From: Bacteroidales bacterium
GTDB lineage: Bacteria > Bacteroidota > Bacteroidia > Bacteroidales > GCA-2748055
DNA length: 64,000 nt
Assembly: GCA_029210585.1 (NCBI GenBank)
Contig: JARGFP010000002.1
Location: forward strand, 1-64,000
Direction: 5' to 3'
In this document: positions 1 through 9,327 of the stretch, in pieces
Layout: every line of letters starts with the position of its first letter
Position numbering within the stretch: the first letter of the stretch is position 1
Notes under the pieces: model-generated
Databases searched by the model: none
Seen by the model: the letters and a program-made list of their open reading frames with translations, nothing else
What the model was told of the DNA's origin: nothing
Program-made: the position numbers and the translations under genes

Positions 1-342
1 GATATTTCTGAAATCGAGCCCGATGGCCTGCGCACCACGTTCCAGTACTTTCCGGATCCTGGCATTGCAGGTTTCGGGATCGGGATCCACCAGCAGGTCC
101 TGCATGATCATCCACATGTTGCCTTGCTTTGTACCCGTCAGCGCGTGGCCTGAATGAACAGACGGGGTATTTGTTTCGTCAAGGTCTTCCTTCCTGTAAT
201 AAGGTTGCACATCAAATCCTTCTCCTGTGCGCCACACCAGTTTCCTGTCAAAGTCGGCACCCTTCAGATCGGTGATGATCTTTTCTTTCCATTCCCCGGA
301 TGATACCGGTGGAAATTCCTCAAAAAGTCGGTTTTTTGTCAT
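1..342 (-). CDS. mutA: Methylmalonyl-CoA mutase small subunit, N-terminal part (cut by window edge)
   Basis: First 114 codons of a minus-strand gene that runs off the left edge. The start of the protein carries the family pattern LFEEFPPVS, then LKGADFDRKLVWRT, then EGFDVQPYYR, which I recognise from Bacteroidota methylmalonyl-CoA mutase small subunits. The enzyme is a cytoplasmic heterodimer that interconverts succinyl-CoA and (R)-methylmalonyl-CoA in propionate metabolism; the B12-binding catalytic large subunit (mutB) normally follows directly and would lie outside the window. The ATG at 342 is the first in-frame start, and a promoter-like element lies 27 bases upstream. Identification is by N-terminal similarity only, because the rest of the protein is not visible. 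Confidence 0.85.
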   Translation of the reverse strand, partial: MTKNRLFEEFPPVSSGEWKEKIITDLKGADFDRKLVWRTGEGFDVQPYYRKEDLDETNTPSVHSGHALTGTKQGNMWMIMQDLLVDPDPETCNARIRKVLERGAQAIGLDFRNI

Positions 343-368
343 TGGGACATGATTCGGTTCAGAAGTTG

Positions 369-399
369 CAAAGTAACTACAATGCGGCCTGACTGCCAA
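369..399 (-). promoter_or_regulatory. Candidate promoter of mutA
   Basis: Read on the minus strand: TTG (399-397), 20 bases, then TTACTTTG (376-369), a 7/8 match to the Bacteroidota -7 element TAnnTTTG. It sits just upstream of the mutA start at 342. Pattern match only. Confidence 0.35.
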
Positions 400-532
400 C
401 ATTTTGTTTCATATTATACATCATGTTTACAGTGTCGCGACCGGCTACGTGATCGGGGAGAGCAGTGCCTTAGCGGAATGATCTGGTAAGTGTAAGTTTA
501 CCAGGTCTGCATCGCACGAATTGGAACAGCAT

Positions 533-573
533 AAAAACCCCGGAATACCGGGAGAATATTTCCCGGTATCCGG
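533..573 (-). terminator. Rho-independent terminator of fumC
   Basis: On the minus strand an inverted repeat (573-561 pairing with 553-540, about 13 bp with one bulged base, stem CCGGATACCGGGA) closes a short AT loop and is followed by a run of five T. It lies 27 bases past the fumC stop codon. Confidence 0.75.
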
Positions 574-599
574 CCAGGGAACCCAGGCAAGTTGTGTGT

Positions 600-1991
600 T
601 TACCTTTTACCGATCATCTTCGAAGGATCCACCCACTCGTCGAATTCAGCCTCCGTGAGGTATTCCAATGCCAGGGCGGCTTCCTTCAGTGTGGAGCCTT
701 CCTCGTGTGCCTTCTTGGCGATTTTGGCAGCTTTCTCATAGCCGATATGGGTATTGAGCGCCGTCACCAGCATCAGGGAGTTGTCCAGGTTCTCTTTGAT
801 CCGCTCGAGGTTCGGTTCAATTCCCACTGCACAGTTTTCATTGAAGGAGAGACAGGCGTCACCAATCAGCCGGGCCGATTGCAGGAAGTTGTGGATCATC
901 ACCGGTTTGAACACATTCAGTTCAAAATGACCGTTGCTGCCCCCGATGTTGATGGTCACATCGTTGCCCATCACCTGGGCGCACACCATGGTGAGCGCCT
1001 CTGCCTGGGTTGGGTTCACCTTGCCGGGCATGATCGACGAGCCGGGTTCGTTGGCCGGGATGATGATCTCACCAATGCCGCAACGGGGCCCGGAGGCCAG
1101 CATGCGGATGTCGTTCCCTATTTTCATGAGGCTGACAGCGAGTGTTTTCAGTGCGCCATGCGATTCCACGATCGCATCGTGTGCCGCCAGTCCTTCGAAT
1201 TTATTCGAACCGGTGACAAAAGACAGCTCCGTGTATTTTGCGATATATGCTGCTACGATGCGGTCATAATCTTCCGGGGTGTTGATGCCTGTTCCTACTG
1301 CCGTTCCTCCCAGGGCGATTTCGGAGAGGTGGTCGAAGGAGAAGACCAGTGCCTTGAGGCCATGCTCGAGCTGTGAAACATACCCCGATAGTTCCTGTCC
1401 CAGGGTGAGGGGTGTGGCATCCATAAAGTGCGTACGGCCGATCTTCACCACGTCCATGAATTGTTTGGATTTATCCTTCAGGGTATCGCGCAGTTCTTTC
1501 ACTCCCGGGATGGTGCGTTCCATGAGCACCTGGTAAGCGGCAATGTGCATGGCGGTGGGGAAGGTGTCGTTGGATGACTGTGATTTGTTCACGTCATCGT
1601 TGGGATGGATCAGCAGTGTTCCTTCTCCCAGCTTATTGCCGAGCAGGACATGGGCACGGTTGGCTATGACCTCGTTTACATTCATGTTCGATTGTGTACC
1701 TGATCCGGTCTGGTATACCACCAGCGGGAACTGGTCGTTCAGTTTGCCTTCGATGATCTCATCGCAGACCTGCATGATGATGTCTGCCTTTTCTTTTGAC
1801 AGTACCCCGAGATCGAGGTTGGTAGCAGCGGCGGCTTTTTTCAGGTACCCGAAAGCGCGGATGATCTCTTCGGGCATTTTCACATTCCCGATCCTGAAAT
1901 TGTTGAGTGAGCGCTGGGTCTGGGCGCCCCAATACTTATCGGCAGGAACCTGCACTTCGCCCATCGTGTCTTTTTCTATACGGTAGTCCAT
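600..1991 (-). CDS. fumC: Fumarate hydratase, class II
   Basis: Cytoplasmic iron-independent fumarase, converting fumarate to malate and back (TCA cycle or its reductive branch). The 463-residue length is normal for the family. Visible signatures are TGSGTQSN (residues 95-102), [11 protein letters not shown] with the active-site His at 188, and the superfamily signature [11 protein letters not shown] (317-327), all in the expected positions. Aspartase and argininosuccinate lyase share the last signature, but the first two and overall match favour fumarase. It stands alone: a terminator follows and the neighbouring lipoprotein gene is over 230 bases upstream. The reading frame is intact. Confidence 0.95.
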   Translation of the reverse strand: MDYRIEKDTMGEVQVPADKYWGAQTQRSLNNFRIGNVKMPEEIIRAFGYLKKAAAATNLDLGVLSKEKADIIMQVCDEIIEGKLNDQFPLVVYQTGSGTQSNMNVNEVIANRAHVLLGNKLGEGTLLIHPNDDVNKSQSSNDTFPTAMHIAAYQVLMERTIPGVKELRDTLKDKSKQFMDVVKIGRTHFMDATPLTLGQELSGYVSQLEHGLKALVFSFDHLSEIALGGTAVGTGINTPEDYDRIVAAYIAKYTELSFVTGSNKFEGLAAHDAIVESHGALKTLAVSLMKIGNDIRMLASGPRCGIGEIIIPANEPGSSIMPGKVNPTQAEALTMVCAQVMGNDVTINIGGSNGHFELNVFKPVMIHNFLQSARLIGDACLSFNENCAVGIEPNLERIKENLDNSLMLVTALNTHIGYEKAAKIAKKAHEEGSTLKEAALALEYLTEAEFDEWVDPSKMIGKR

Positions 1992-2224
1992 AGGTATTTA
2001 ATTTTGCACCTAAAGGTAAGTAAAACGGTGGTGAAAAAGAGGGTGGATCCGTATGTTTTTGGAATCAATACTGACGAGAATTATTCATGGATCCGGGTCT
2101 GGGGGAATTTTGCAGTACATGATGCCGCAGGGGTACTTGCGGCTGGAGAACCATCATTGACCGGGTGGTGACAGCTGAGACAAAAATGAATTATGGTATG
2201 ACAGTTATGAAGATCATGATGTAA

Positions 2225-2707
2225 TCACGAATCCACTTTCATCATCATGACCGTCACATACGCCACCTGGTCGTTGTCGTATTCCACGCCCACGCCGCAT
2301 TGGGTATAGTCTCCTAATAAAACGGGGTTTGTTAAAGGATTTTCTGCCCAGGCCTGTACGATACCTGCCGGGTTGACATCGGGAGTACTTTGCACAAGGG
2401 TAACCTGGTTATATCCACCCCACAGTTTGTCATCGATGATGTCCCAGTGCACGGCAATACCGGTAGTGTCCACATCATTGACACCTGCAGCCATTTTTGC
2501 GCTGAACAGCTGGGCCTCCTTTACCATAATAAATTGTTGTACGAATGGACCGGTTTTTCCGGCTGCTTCACGATACGTTTTGATTTCGCCGTAAATCTGG
2601 GATTCAATTAACTTGGTGGTTACAAACGGTTCATCATCTCCGCATCCTGTTATAATGAGCAATAAGAAAGCGAAAATGGTGGTGATCACCCACATGGATC
2701 TGTTCAT
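2225..2707 (-). CDS. Small lipoprotein of unknown function
   Basis: 160-residue exported protein. I place the start at 2707 because that Met opens a lipoprotein signal peptide (MNRSMW, a hydrophobic run, lipobox IITGC with Cys about residue 22); the frame stays open for 28 more codons upstream, but those residues would bury the signal. The mature part is acidic to neutral, has no family I can name, and contains VTVMMMK near its end. It is probably tethered to the outer or inner membrane. It lies downstream of the large Asp-box protein gene on the same strand (80-base gap) and may be cotranscribed with it. Function unknown. Confidence 0.7.
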   Translation of the reverse strand: MNRSMWVITTIFAFLLLIITGCGDDEPFVTTKLIESQIYGEIKTYREAAGKTGPFVQQFIMVKEAQLFSAKMAAGVNDVDTTGIAVHWDIIDDKLWGGYNQVTLVQSTPDVNPAGIVQAWAENPLTNPVLLGDYTQCGVGVEYDNDQVAYVTVMMMKVDS

Positions 2708-2787
2708 GGCTCCTGGTTTTCTGGTTTGTACGCAAGATAGACCAAAAAACTCCAACAATGGTTGTATGTTTTCCACAGGATCTCCGA

Positions 2788-5097
2788 TCAAGGAATTTTG
2801 TTAACGAAATCTGCATTCAGCACGAACATCCCGCGGCCATGCGTGGCAATGATCACCAGGTTTTTACGGGGATGGATTTTGAGGTCATGCACATAGGTGC
2901 AGGGCAGGTCGCCCAGTAACTCCCAGGTGCTGCCGTTGTCTGTTGAAACATAGACCCCGACATCTGTACCCGTATATAAAATGTTCTGGTTGTTTGGATC
3001 TTCCCGGATCACATTCACAGGCCCGATGGGGATGTTTCCTGAAATGTCTTCCCATGTCTCCCCGAAATCTTTGCTTTTCCAGATATACACCTGGGCATCA
3101 TCATCCCTGCGGCCGGTCTGTGTCACATATACCGTTCCAAAGTCATATTTTGAAGCCACGATGCGTGACACCCAGCGCTCCGGCATGGGATCGTCGAGAA
3201 TTTCTTCCCAGTGTTTGCCCACGTCCTTTGTTCGCCATAATTTCCCATCATCGGTCCCGGCATAGATCAGGCCTGCACGGAAGGGAGATTCATCGATGGC
3301 GGTGAGGGTCTGGTAACTGATATCCCCCCGTTTTTCCGGGTCATTGGTTGTGAGGTCCGGGCTGATCCGCTCCCAGGTCGCTCCCAGGTCTTCCGATCTC
3401 AGGACATACTGAACCCCGTGGTAAACGATATCCGGGTTATGTGGAGAGAAAATCGTAGGTGCCATCCATTGCCCACGGAATGCTGCTTCTTCGGCAAAGT
3501 TGGCCGGAAGAATAAAACGCTGGTCCACCGGGTAGCCACTTACCGTTGCTTTGGCCAGTTTCCCATAGAACAGGGATGCCAGGATTGTGTTGTTGTCGCG
3601 TGGATCGACAATGTGGGTGCTTCCTTCGGCACCAAGTGTATATTCCCATTCGGTGGGGCGGATCTGATCGCGGCCGGCAGAAAGGTCCACTTCGCTGTAA
3701 AAGCTGTGGTGGTCCTGTATGGAACCGTACACCCTGAAGGGATGGGCATTGTCGAATTCAACATTATAGAATTGCGCCAGCGGAAGCTCCCTGATCAGGC
3801 TACGCCAGTTTTTTCCGCGGTCGTAGGAGATACTCAATCCCCCGTCGTGCGCCGACAGGATATAGTTGGAGTTGTCGGGATCGATCCACATCCCGTGGTG
3901 ATCCGCATGAATATCGCGGATCTCTGTGAATGTTTCGCCGCTGTCGAAGGATTGGTTGAGCCAGATGCCCAGGGAATAGATGCTGTTCTCGTCGTTGGGA
4001 TCCACCCTGATTTGTCCGAATACCCATCCATAGGTGGAGGAATGGTCCCGCATGTATTGTTGCATCTCTTCCGACTTCCCGCTGGTCTGCACCCACTGTT
4101 CGCCGCCGTCTGAAGATTTGAAAATGGTAGCGCCAACGAGCGCATCTTCCAGGGGACGGCCATAGTTGTCGAGTTCACCTTCTTCGGCTTTGCGGGCAAC
4201 ACCATAATTATCGATTAAAAGGTACAGCACATCGGGATTGGACCTGGAAATGTCGATGCCCATCCTTCCTCGGTGGTTTGGTTCGGGGAGTCCGCTGTTC
4301 ATCTTCTTCCAGGTTTTTCCTCCGTCTGAGGTCTTCCAGACATGGTTGTTTTTGTGGTCCGTGTATGTCCTGGGATCGTTCCATTTCAACCTGGTGCGTT
4401 GCCATGAGGTGGCATAGAGTACTTCAGGATCTTCGGGATGCATCACCAGGTCGATAAATCCTGTTTCATCGTTGATATAGTGGATCTTTTCCCAGCTTTT
4501 TCCGCCATCGGTGGTCTTGTAGATGCCACGTTCCCTGTTGTGGGTCCACTCATGCCCGGCAGAGGCAGCATAGACGATCTCCGGGTTTTCAGGGTGGATG
4601 ATGATCCGTGAAATGGTAAAGGTATTCGCAAGACCCATGTGCGTCCAGGTAGTTCCACCATCTTCTGTTTTCCATACCCCGGCTCCGGCATTGGAGGAAC
4701 GGAAGATGTTGGCTTCCCCGGTACCGGCCCAGACAATCTCCGGGTTGGAAGGGGCAATGGCGATGTCACCGATGGTAGAGGTTCCGTAGTGCTCAAACAC
4801 CGGTTCGAAGGTTACCCCTTCATTCACGCTTTTCCAGATCCCGCTGCTGGCGGTACCTACCCAGATCGTATAACTTTTACCACGGGGCTGCACTGCTTCC
4901 ACGTCGGTACATCTCCCTGAAATATTTGTCGGTCCGATAAACTGCCAGTGCAGACTGTCGAACCGGGAGGCATCGCGCATTTTTTCGTGTTCAGCATACC
5001 CTTGTAACCGGGTTGATCCATCGGTGACAGGAGCTTTTTGTGCATTCAGGACCGCCGTGAAGAGCAGCGCCGGAATAAGAAACATCATTTTCTGCAT
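2788..5097 (-). CDS. Secreted Asp-box (BNR/sortilin-like) beta-propeller protein
   Basis: 769 residues with a short signal peptide (cleavage probably after LNAQ, residue 20). The body is built from repeats carrying the Asp-box pattern S/T-x-D-x-G-x-x-W; I count at least nine variants, among them TEDGGTTW, TTDGGKSW, TSDGGKTW, SSDGGEQW, SEDLGATW, SKDFGETW and STDNGSTW. This is the architecture of the Bacteroidota proteins usually labelled 'glycosyl hydrolase, BNR repeat' or VPS10/sortilin-like propellers. Asp boxes are structural and do not prove an enzymatic activity. No C-terminal type IX sorting domain is visible: the protein ends in a strand with THGRGMFV. Probably periplasmic or extracellular; substrate unknown. 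Confidence 0.8.
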   Translation of the reverse strand: MQKMMFLIPALLFTAVLNAQKAPVTDGSTRLQGYAEHEKMRDASRFDSLHWQFIGPTNISGRCTDVEAVQPRGKSYTIWVGTASSGIWKSVNEGVTFEPVFEHYGTSTIGDIAIAPSNPEIVWAGTGEANIFRSSNAGAGVWKTEDGGTTWTHMGLANTFTISRIIIHPENPEIVYAASAGHEWTHNRERGIYKTTDGGKSWEKIHYINDETGFIDLVMHPEDPEVLYATSWQRTRLKWNDPRTYTDHKNNHVWKTSDGGKTWKKMNSGLPEPNHRGRMGIDISRSNPDVLYLLIDNYGVARKAEEGELDNYGRPLEDALVGATIFKSSDGGEQWVQTSGKSEEMQQYMRDHSSTYGWVFGQIRVDPNDENSIYSLGIWLNQSFDSGETFTEIRDIHADHHGMWIDPDNSNYILSAHDGGLSISYDRGKNWRSLIRELPLAQFYNVEFDNAHPFRVYGSIQDHHSFYSEVDLSAGRDQIRPTEWEYTLGAEGSTHIVDPRDNNTILASLFYGKLAKATVSGYPVDQRFILPANFAEEAAFRGQWMAPTIFSPHNPDIVYHGVQYVLRSEDLGATWERISPDLTTNDPEKRGDISYQTLTAIDESPFRAGLIYAGTDDGKLWRTKDVGKHWEEILDDPMPERWVSRIVASKYDFGTVYVTQTGRRDDDAQVYIWKSKDFGETWEDISGNIPIGPVNVIREDPNNQNILYTGTDVGVYVSTDNGSTWELLGDLPCTYVHDLKIHPRKNLVIIATHGRGMFVLNADFVNKIP

Positions 5098-5155
5098 GTG
5101 TGCGTGATTGATCAGAAAAGAAAAGTAAAGGTAATAATTTATACAGATCTGCTGT

Positions 5156-5887
5156 TTACCTGAGCGCTGCCTTGCTCAGCAGGTGTTCGGGTACCTCCAC
5201 GTTAAATTCGATCTCTTCCACGATAAATTCCGTACCACCCCCTTTTTTCAGCATATCCTTGAACACGATTTTCCTAGGGTACCAGCGGTTCCCGACCTTA
5301 CGAATGTCGAACAGCTCGGTTTTTTTCAGCAGGGTTCCACTTTTGGCATACAGCTCTTCCTTCAGGGGAAGATAACGTACTTTGTCTACCCAGACCTTTC
5401 GCAACTGGTAGGCCACATCAGGAGCATTTGCATGCATTTCCACCACCCAGCAACCGGCGCCATTGATCTCCTCGCTCCCGGTAACTACTGCGTCATACTT
5501 GTCGCGCAGTTCCGGATCGTCCATCATATCCTCATAGGAGAGGTCCGATCCCATCACCGACTGTCGCAGCATATGGCCGGAAATCCGGATCGTGCGGTCC
5601 GTTCCCGGGGAATAGATCCAGAGCTGGTCTTCCAGTTTCAGCATCTTGGTGCCTTTTTCGCGTGCCGGGGCGAGGTATTCGGTATAGGCTTTCTCGTTGC
5701 CCACCGACCAGGTTTCCGATTCGATGGTACGGGTGGCCCTGGTGCCGTGAATGACCATTTTCGAGATCACGTGCCGTGTTTCCGACGACATGTTCTCGTC
5801 GATCCTGTCCAGGATTTCATCTCCTGAAGGTTGTGCAGCAAGCACACCCGGGATCATCAGTGCGATTATTATGTTGATTATTTTCAT
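5156..5887 (-). CDS. LolA-like outer-membrane lipoprotein-sorting family protein
   Basis: 243-residue protein with a signal peptide (MKIINIIIALMIPGVLAAQ). The start is taken as the ATG at 5887; a TTG six bases further upstream is possible but less likely. The mature part has features of the LolA-like family (PF17131 type): an N-terminal helix ILDRIDENM, strands around KGTKMLKL and LWIYSPG, and SVMGSDLSYEDMM, a pattern I know from this family. Such proteins are periplasmic carriers with a half-barrel that shields lipid or acyl chains. It is the last gene of a TetR-barrel-ABC transporter operon, so it probably accepts whatever the ABC complex releases. It is unlikely to be the housekeeping LolA, which is shorter and not linked to permeases. 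Confidence 0.8.
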   Translation of the reverse strand: MKIINIIIALMIPGVLAAQPSGDEILDRIDENMSSETRHVISKMVIHGTRATRTIESETWSVGNEKAYTEYLAPAREKGTKMLKLEDQLWIYSPGTDRTIRISGHMLRQSVMGSDLSYEDMMDDPELRDKYDAVVTGSEEINGAGCWVVEMHANAPDVAYQLRKVWVDKVRYLPLKEELYAKSGTLLKKTELFDIRKVGNRWYPRKIVFKDMLKKGGGTEFIVEEIEFNVEVPEHLLSKAALR

Positions 5888-5917
5888 GATCAATTCTGTT
5901 TGTGGTTATTCATATTT

Positions 5918-7189
5918 TCAGGCCTGGAGCTCTTTGAACAGGTTGGCCGTTTGTCTTTTGTAGATCCCGATGCCTGCCAGGGCGGTTCCAAAAACTGTGG
6001 CCAGCACACCCGGGAAAAAACCGATGTAATAGGATTCCAGAGTGATTTGTGTGCGATAAACACCCGGCATCATCATTGTGGAGCCCTCCATCATGTCGCT
6101 GAAATCAATCCCCTTTGACATCAGCGATGCGAACAGCAGCCCGATCAGCGTTCCGATAACTGAACCGACGATACCAATTACAACTGACTCGCTGAGCAGG
6201 CTTCGATAAATATGTCCCTTATGTTCACCGATGGCCAACCTGAGCCCCATCTCCCCGTATCTTCTCAGGCCGCCGAGCAGCCCGGCGTTCCAAAGTACAA
6301 TGGCCATAGCAATCATAAAGATAGAGATGATGATACCAGACATATAACCGATAATATCGATCATCCCGGTGAGGCTGTTCTGGTCTCTCAGGGGTACCAT
6401 CACCGGTGAGAAGCGATCCTCCTCATCGGCATACTTATTATTGAAATTTTCAGTCAGCGTGATGGCTTTTTCATCCGGGTATTCTCCGCCCGGGAAGTAT
6501 CCCAGAATTTCACCAGTTGCATCTTCCATATCCAAAGCATACCTGATTCCGGAGATATCGGCAATAATCCCTCCGCGGTCAAGTGCTCCCACGCCAAATT
6601 TGATGGTTCCGCAGACGGTGAAATTGGTAATTGACATGGCACCGTACATCGTTGTGGTGATCAGGGTGACCTGGTCGTCCGGCTCCACCTCCAGCCGGGA
6701 GGCGAATTCGTCCGACAGGATCACCTCATCAGGTGATGTTGGCAGGGTGCCTTTGATCAGGATATTCTGCAGGTTAAGCCGTTCGGCCTCCTGGCTCTCC
6801 GGGGAGAGCAGGTCGAGCGCCATTCCGGCAGCGGGTCCCTGGGCCCTTGTTTCGCCCTCTTCATCGGGGGCATCTATGAGTCCGCCGAAGCTGATCCGCT
6901 CCACCCAGGTCATGTCGGGATATTTTTCCTGCAATTCTGCAATGAAAGCCTCTGATTCGAGCAGGGCCAGGTCGTTGGGCATCTGATCGATGTTCTCGAA
7001 ATATTCACTGGTCATGACCTTTACATGTCCGGTTGAGAACCGGGCATTGAAATCGATCACATCGCCCAGGATACCCGTGATCCATGTATGCCCCAACACT
7101 GTTAGCATCACTCCCAGGGTAACAACAATGATGGGGAGCAGGCTTCGTTGGCGGTCGCGGATCAGTCCTTTTATAAAGAAACGTAGCAT
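5918..7189 (-). CDS. ABC transporter permease, FtsX/MacB/LolE type (second copy)
   Basis: 423 residues: one N-terminal membrane segment (LPIIVVTLGVMLTVLG), a large periplasmic domain of about 230 residues, then three C-terminal membrane segments (around GIIISIFMIAMAIVLWNAG, VVIGIVGSVIGTLIGL and the last 35 residues). GLRRYGEMGLRLAIGEHKG is the cytoplasmic coupling region typical of FtsX-domain permeases. Proteins of this type are mechanotransmitting ABC subunits that extract lipids, lipoproteins or drugs from the inner membrane rather than forming a channel. It lies 12 bases after the other permease gene and 30 bases before the LolA-like gene, so the pair probably forms a heterodimer. Confidence 0.88.
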   Translation of the reverse strand: MLRFFIKGLIRDRQRSLLPIIVVTLGVMLTVLGHTWITGILGDVIDFNARFSTGHVKVMTSEYFENIDQMPNDLALLESEAFIAELQEKYPDMTWVERISFGGLIDAPDEEGETRAQGPAAGMALDLLSPESQEAERLNLQNILIKGTLPTSPDEVILSDEFASRLEVEPDDQVTLITTTMYGAMSITNFTVCGTIKFGVGALDRGGIIADISGIRYALDMEDATGEILGYFPGGEYPDEKAITLTENFNNKYADEEDRFSPVMVPLRDQNSLTGMIDIIGYMSGIIISIFMIAMAIVLWNAGLLGGLRRYGEMGLRLAIGEHKGHIYRSLLSESVVIGIVGSVIGTLIGLLFASLMSKGIDFSDMMEGSTMMMPGVYRTQITLESYYIGFFPGVLATVFGTALAGIGIYKRQTANLFKELQA

Positions 7190-7201
7190 AGCTTTAAATT
7201 T

Positions 7202-8374
7202 TTATTGAATTTTTCCCCGGATGGCATCGTTGGGGTTCATTTTTGTGATCTTCCTGGCAGGCAGGTAGCTGACGATCGCTGTGGTGACAGTTACGATCAC
7301 CACAGCGACAAGGACCAGCCCGAGGCTGTATGCCGGGATGATTGAGTCGCCCATTGGCAGTCCGAACTGGTCATACCCTTCAGGCATCGGAAGTCCGGTT
7401 TTCTTTAGTTGCAGCAGCAGCGGTATTCCCCAGATGGCACCTACGATCAGTGACAGTACCGCATGCATGGTGCCTTCCACCGTGAAGACTCCGATTACCT
7501 GACGGCGTGTCATACCCATGGCGATAAATGTGCCGATCTCTTTTTGTCTTCTGAAGATAGATAGCACTTGCGTGTCGAAGATGGCCAGAAGCGCCAGGGC
7601 GAGGAGTATCAGGTACATGATTGCATTTCCTACCGATTTGGATTTGATCATCTGGTTCATATCGTAGAGGAGTTCATCGAGGTCCTGGAATTCCCAACCG
7701 GCTAGATCCATTTCGGCGTGCGATTGGTCCTTGATAACGATCAAAGTGGCTTCGTTGTCAAGGCCCGTCATCTGCTGCAGCTCTTCAAGGGCGATCCAGA
7801 CCTGACCCAGGTCCACTGCCGGGACGTCGGTTCTGAACAATCCTGTTATTTTGAGCTCTTTAGCATCAAACATGCCGTTGGCATCGCGCCATCTGACAAG
7901 CAGGTAGTCACCTACATTTGCCTTGATATTCATGGCCATCCGTGATCCCAGGATAGCAGGAACATCCTCGCCTTCCCTGACCAGTTTGTCTGTTGGGATA
8001 CTGATGGTTTTCTGGCGGGGATCGATCCCTTTCAGTACGATACTCTTGAGTCTGCCTTCCGGGTAGACGGTGGCCTGTGTTACCAGGATCGGGGCAACGG
8101 TGCCCTCCTGCCTGGCTGTGTTCAGTCTCTCAGGGATGGCTGTATGAGCGTCCTGGAATGAGAAGGGATCGTAGGGATCGTAGTTTTCGTGCCAGTACTG
8201 TCCCTCTCCGTACTGCCATTCGACTACGTCGACCTTGGCCTGCTTGTTCCATCCCTGTATAAAGCCGTTCTGCATGATGATCACCACGAATGCCACGGAG
8301 AGGATGAAAACATTCAGGAAGGTTCTGAGCCCTGCACCAAGCAGGTTCTTTATGGCTAATTTTATGGATAACAT
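7202..8374 (-). CDS. ABC transporter permease, FtsX/MacB/LolC type (first copy)
   Basis: 390 residues with the same four-segment FtsX layout as the downstream permease. The start at 8374 (MLSIKLAIKNLLGAG) is chosen over an ATG 11 codons upstream because a strong Shine-Dalgarno sequence, AAAGGAGG, lies just before it; such a match is notable in Bacteroidota, which mostly do without. The coupling region is FRRQKEIGTFIAMGMTRRQV. The gene follows the ATPase gene by 13 bases. The sequences of the two permeases have diverged clearly, as expected for LolC/LolE-like partners. Substrate unknown; the adjacent LolA-like carrier suggests a lipid or lipidated protein. Confidence 0.88.
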   Translation of the reverse strand: MLSIKLAIKNLLGAGLRTFLNVFILSVAFVVIIMQNGFIQGWNKQAKVDVVEWQYGEGQYWHENYDPYDPFSFQDAHTAIPERLNTARQEGTVAPILVTQATVYPEGRLKSIVLKGIDPRQKTISIPTDKLVREGEDVPAILGSRMAMNIKANVGDYLLVRWRDANGMFDAKELKITGLFRTDVPAVDLGQVWIALEELQQMTGLDNEATLIVIKDQSHAEMDLAGWEFQDLDELLYDMNQMIKSKSVGNAIMYLILLALALLAIFDTQVLSIFRRQKEIGTFIAMGMTRRQVIGVFTVEGTMHAVLSLIVGAIWGIPLLLQLKKTGLPMPEGYDQFGLPMGDSIIPAYSLGLVLVAVVIVTVTTAIVSYLPARKITKMNPNDAIRGKIQ

Positions 8375-8387
8375 GTGCGGCCTCCTT

Positions 8388-9086
8388 TCATTTTTTAACT
8401 TGTTCATCTCCTACCACTTTCCCGTCTTCGAGGTAGATGATCCTTTTCAGATACCTGATCACCTTATCGTCATGGGTGGCAAACAGGAACGTTGTATTCA
8501 GCTCCTCGTTCAGTTTCTCCATCGTGCGGAGAATGTTGTGAGAGTTTTCTGCATCCAGGTTTGCCGTGGGTTCGTCGGCGAGTACCAACTCGGGCTTTTT
8601 CACCATCGCCCTTGCGATGGCAACGCGTTGTGACTCACCCCCGGAAAGCTGCTTGGGTTTCGATTTCACCTTGGAGGTCAGCCCCACCCATTCCAGGGCA
8701 TCCATGACTGCTTTTTTTCGTTCTGAATCCGACATTTTCAGCAGCAGCAACGGGAATTCAACATTCTCGAAAACCGTATAAACTGGCATCAGGTTGTAGG
8801 TTTGGAAAATGAACCCGATGTGCTTCTTTCGAAGTGTTGAGGCACGCCTGGCTCCGATGTTTTTGATCGATGTCCCCAACACCTGCGCATCCCCTTCCGA
8901 GGGATCGTCAAGGGATCCGATGATGTTCAGCATAGTGGTTTTCCCGGAACCGCTCGGACCGACCAGTCCGGTGAATTCGCCTTTGCCGATCCGAAGGTCA
9001 ATGTCTTCAAGGGCGGTAAAATGACCTCCTCCTATGGGAAATCTTTTCACCAGGTGGTCTGTTTGAATGATGGTATTGTTGTCCAT
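8388..9086 (-). CDS. ABC transporter ATP-binding protein, LolD/MacB family
   Basis: 232-residue cytoplasmic ATPase. Visible motifs are Walker A GPSGSGKTTML, the Q-loop in IFQTYNL, signature LSGGESQRVAIARAM, Walker B LVLADEPTANLD and the H-loop in FATHDD. These are of the LolD/MacB/FtsE subclass that drives FtsX-type permeases. I start it at 9086 (MDNNTIIQTDHLVKRF) because the family begins there; upstream in-frame codons do not resemble the family. A 241-base gap separates it from the barrel gene and holds a 43-bp tandem repeat. Confidence 0.92.
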   Translation of the reverse strand: MDNNTIIQTDHLVKRFPIGGGHFTALEDIDLRIGKGEFTGLVGPSGSGKTTMLNIIGSLDDPSEGDAQVLGTSIKNIGARRASTLRKKHIGFIFQTYNLMPVYTVFENVEFPLLLLKMSDSERKKAVMDALEWVGLTSKVKSKPKQLSGGESQRVAIARAMVKKPELVLADEPTANLDAENSHNILRTMEKLNEELNTTFLFATHDDKVIRYLKRIIYLEDGKVVGDEQVKK

Positions 9087-9170
9087 TTTAATATGTATTT
9101 CTTGTGATATTTTAACTGAAGTCGCTTTTATCCCCCGGCTTTCATGACCGGGAGAAGTGTACAGGATCCT

Positions 9171-9255
9171 TCGCATCTCTATGGATCAGGATCATCCTCC
9201 TGCACATGGGCCATCGCATCTCTATGGACCAGGATCATCCTCCTGCACATGGGCA
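9171..9255. repeat. 43-bp tandem direct repeat, two copies
   Basis: Copy one starts at 9171 and copy two at 9214, both beginning TCGCATCTCTATGGA; they differ by a single T/C substitution, and the second copy lacks the last base. It lies in the only long gap of the TetR/ABC operon, between the outer-membrane protein and the ATPase gene. Confidence 0.9.
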
Positions 9256-9327
9256 GTCACGCACCAGCTCTTATAGCAAAGCGGGTAACCGGGATGAGGC
9301 AAGGCGTGGGTTGTTGTCTTCATAATT

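Noticed and set aside
483-504. Hairpin CTGGTAA...TTACCAG as a second terminator
   Set aside because: No T-run on either side; a proper terminator for fumC lies just next to it.
594-1376. 260-codon plus-strand ORF
   Set aside because: Antisense to fumC, which is a certain gene.
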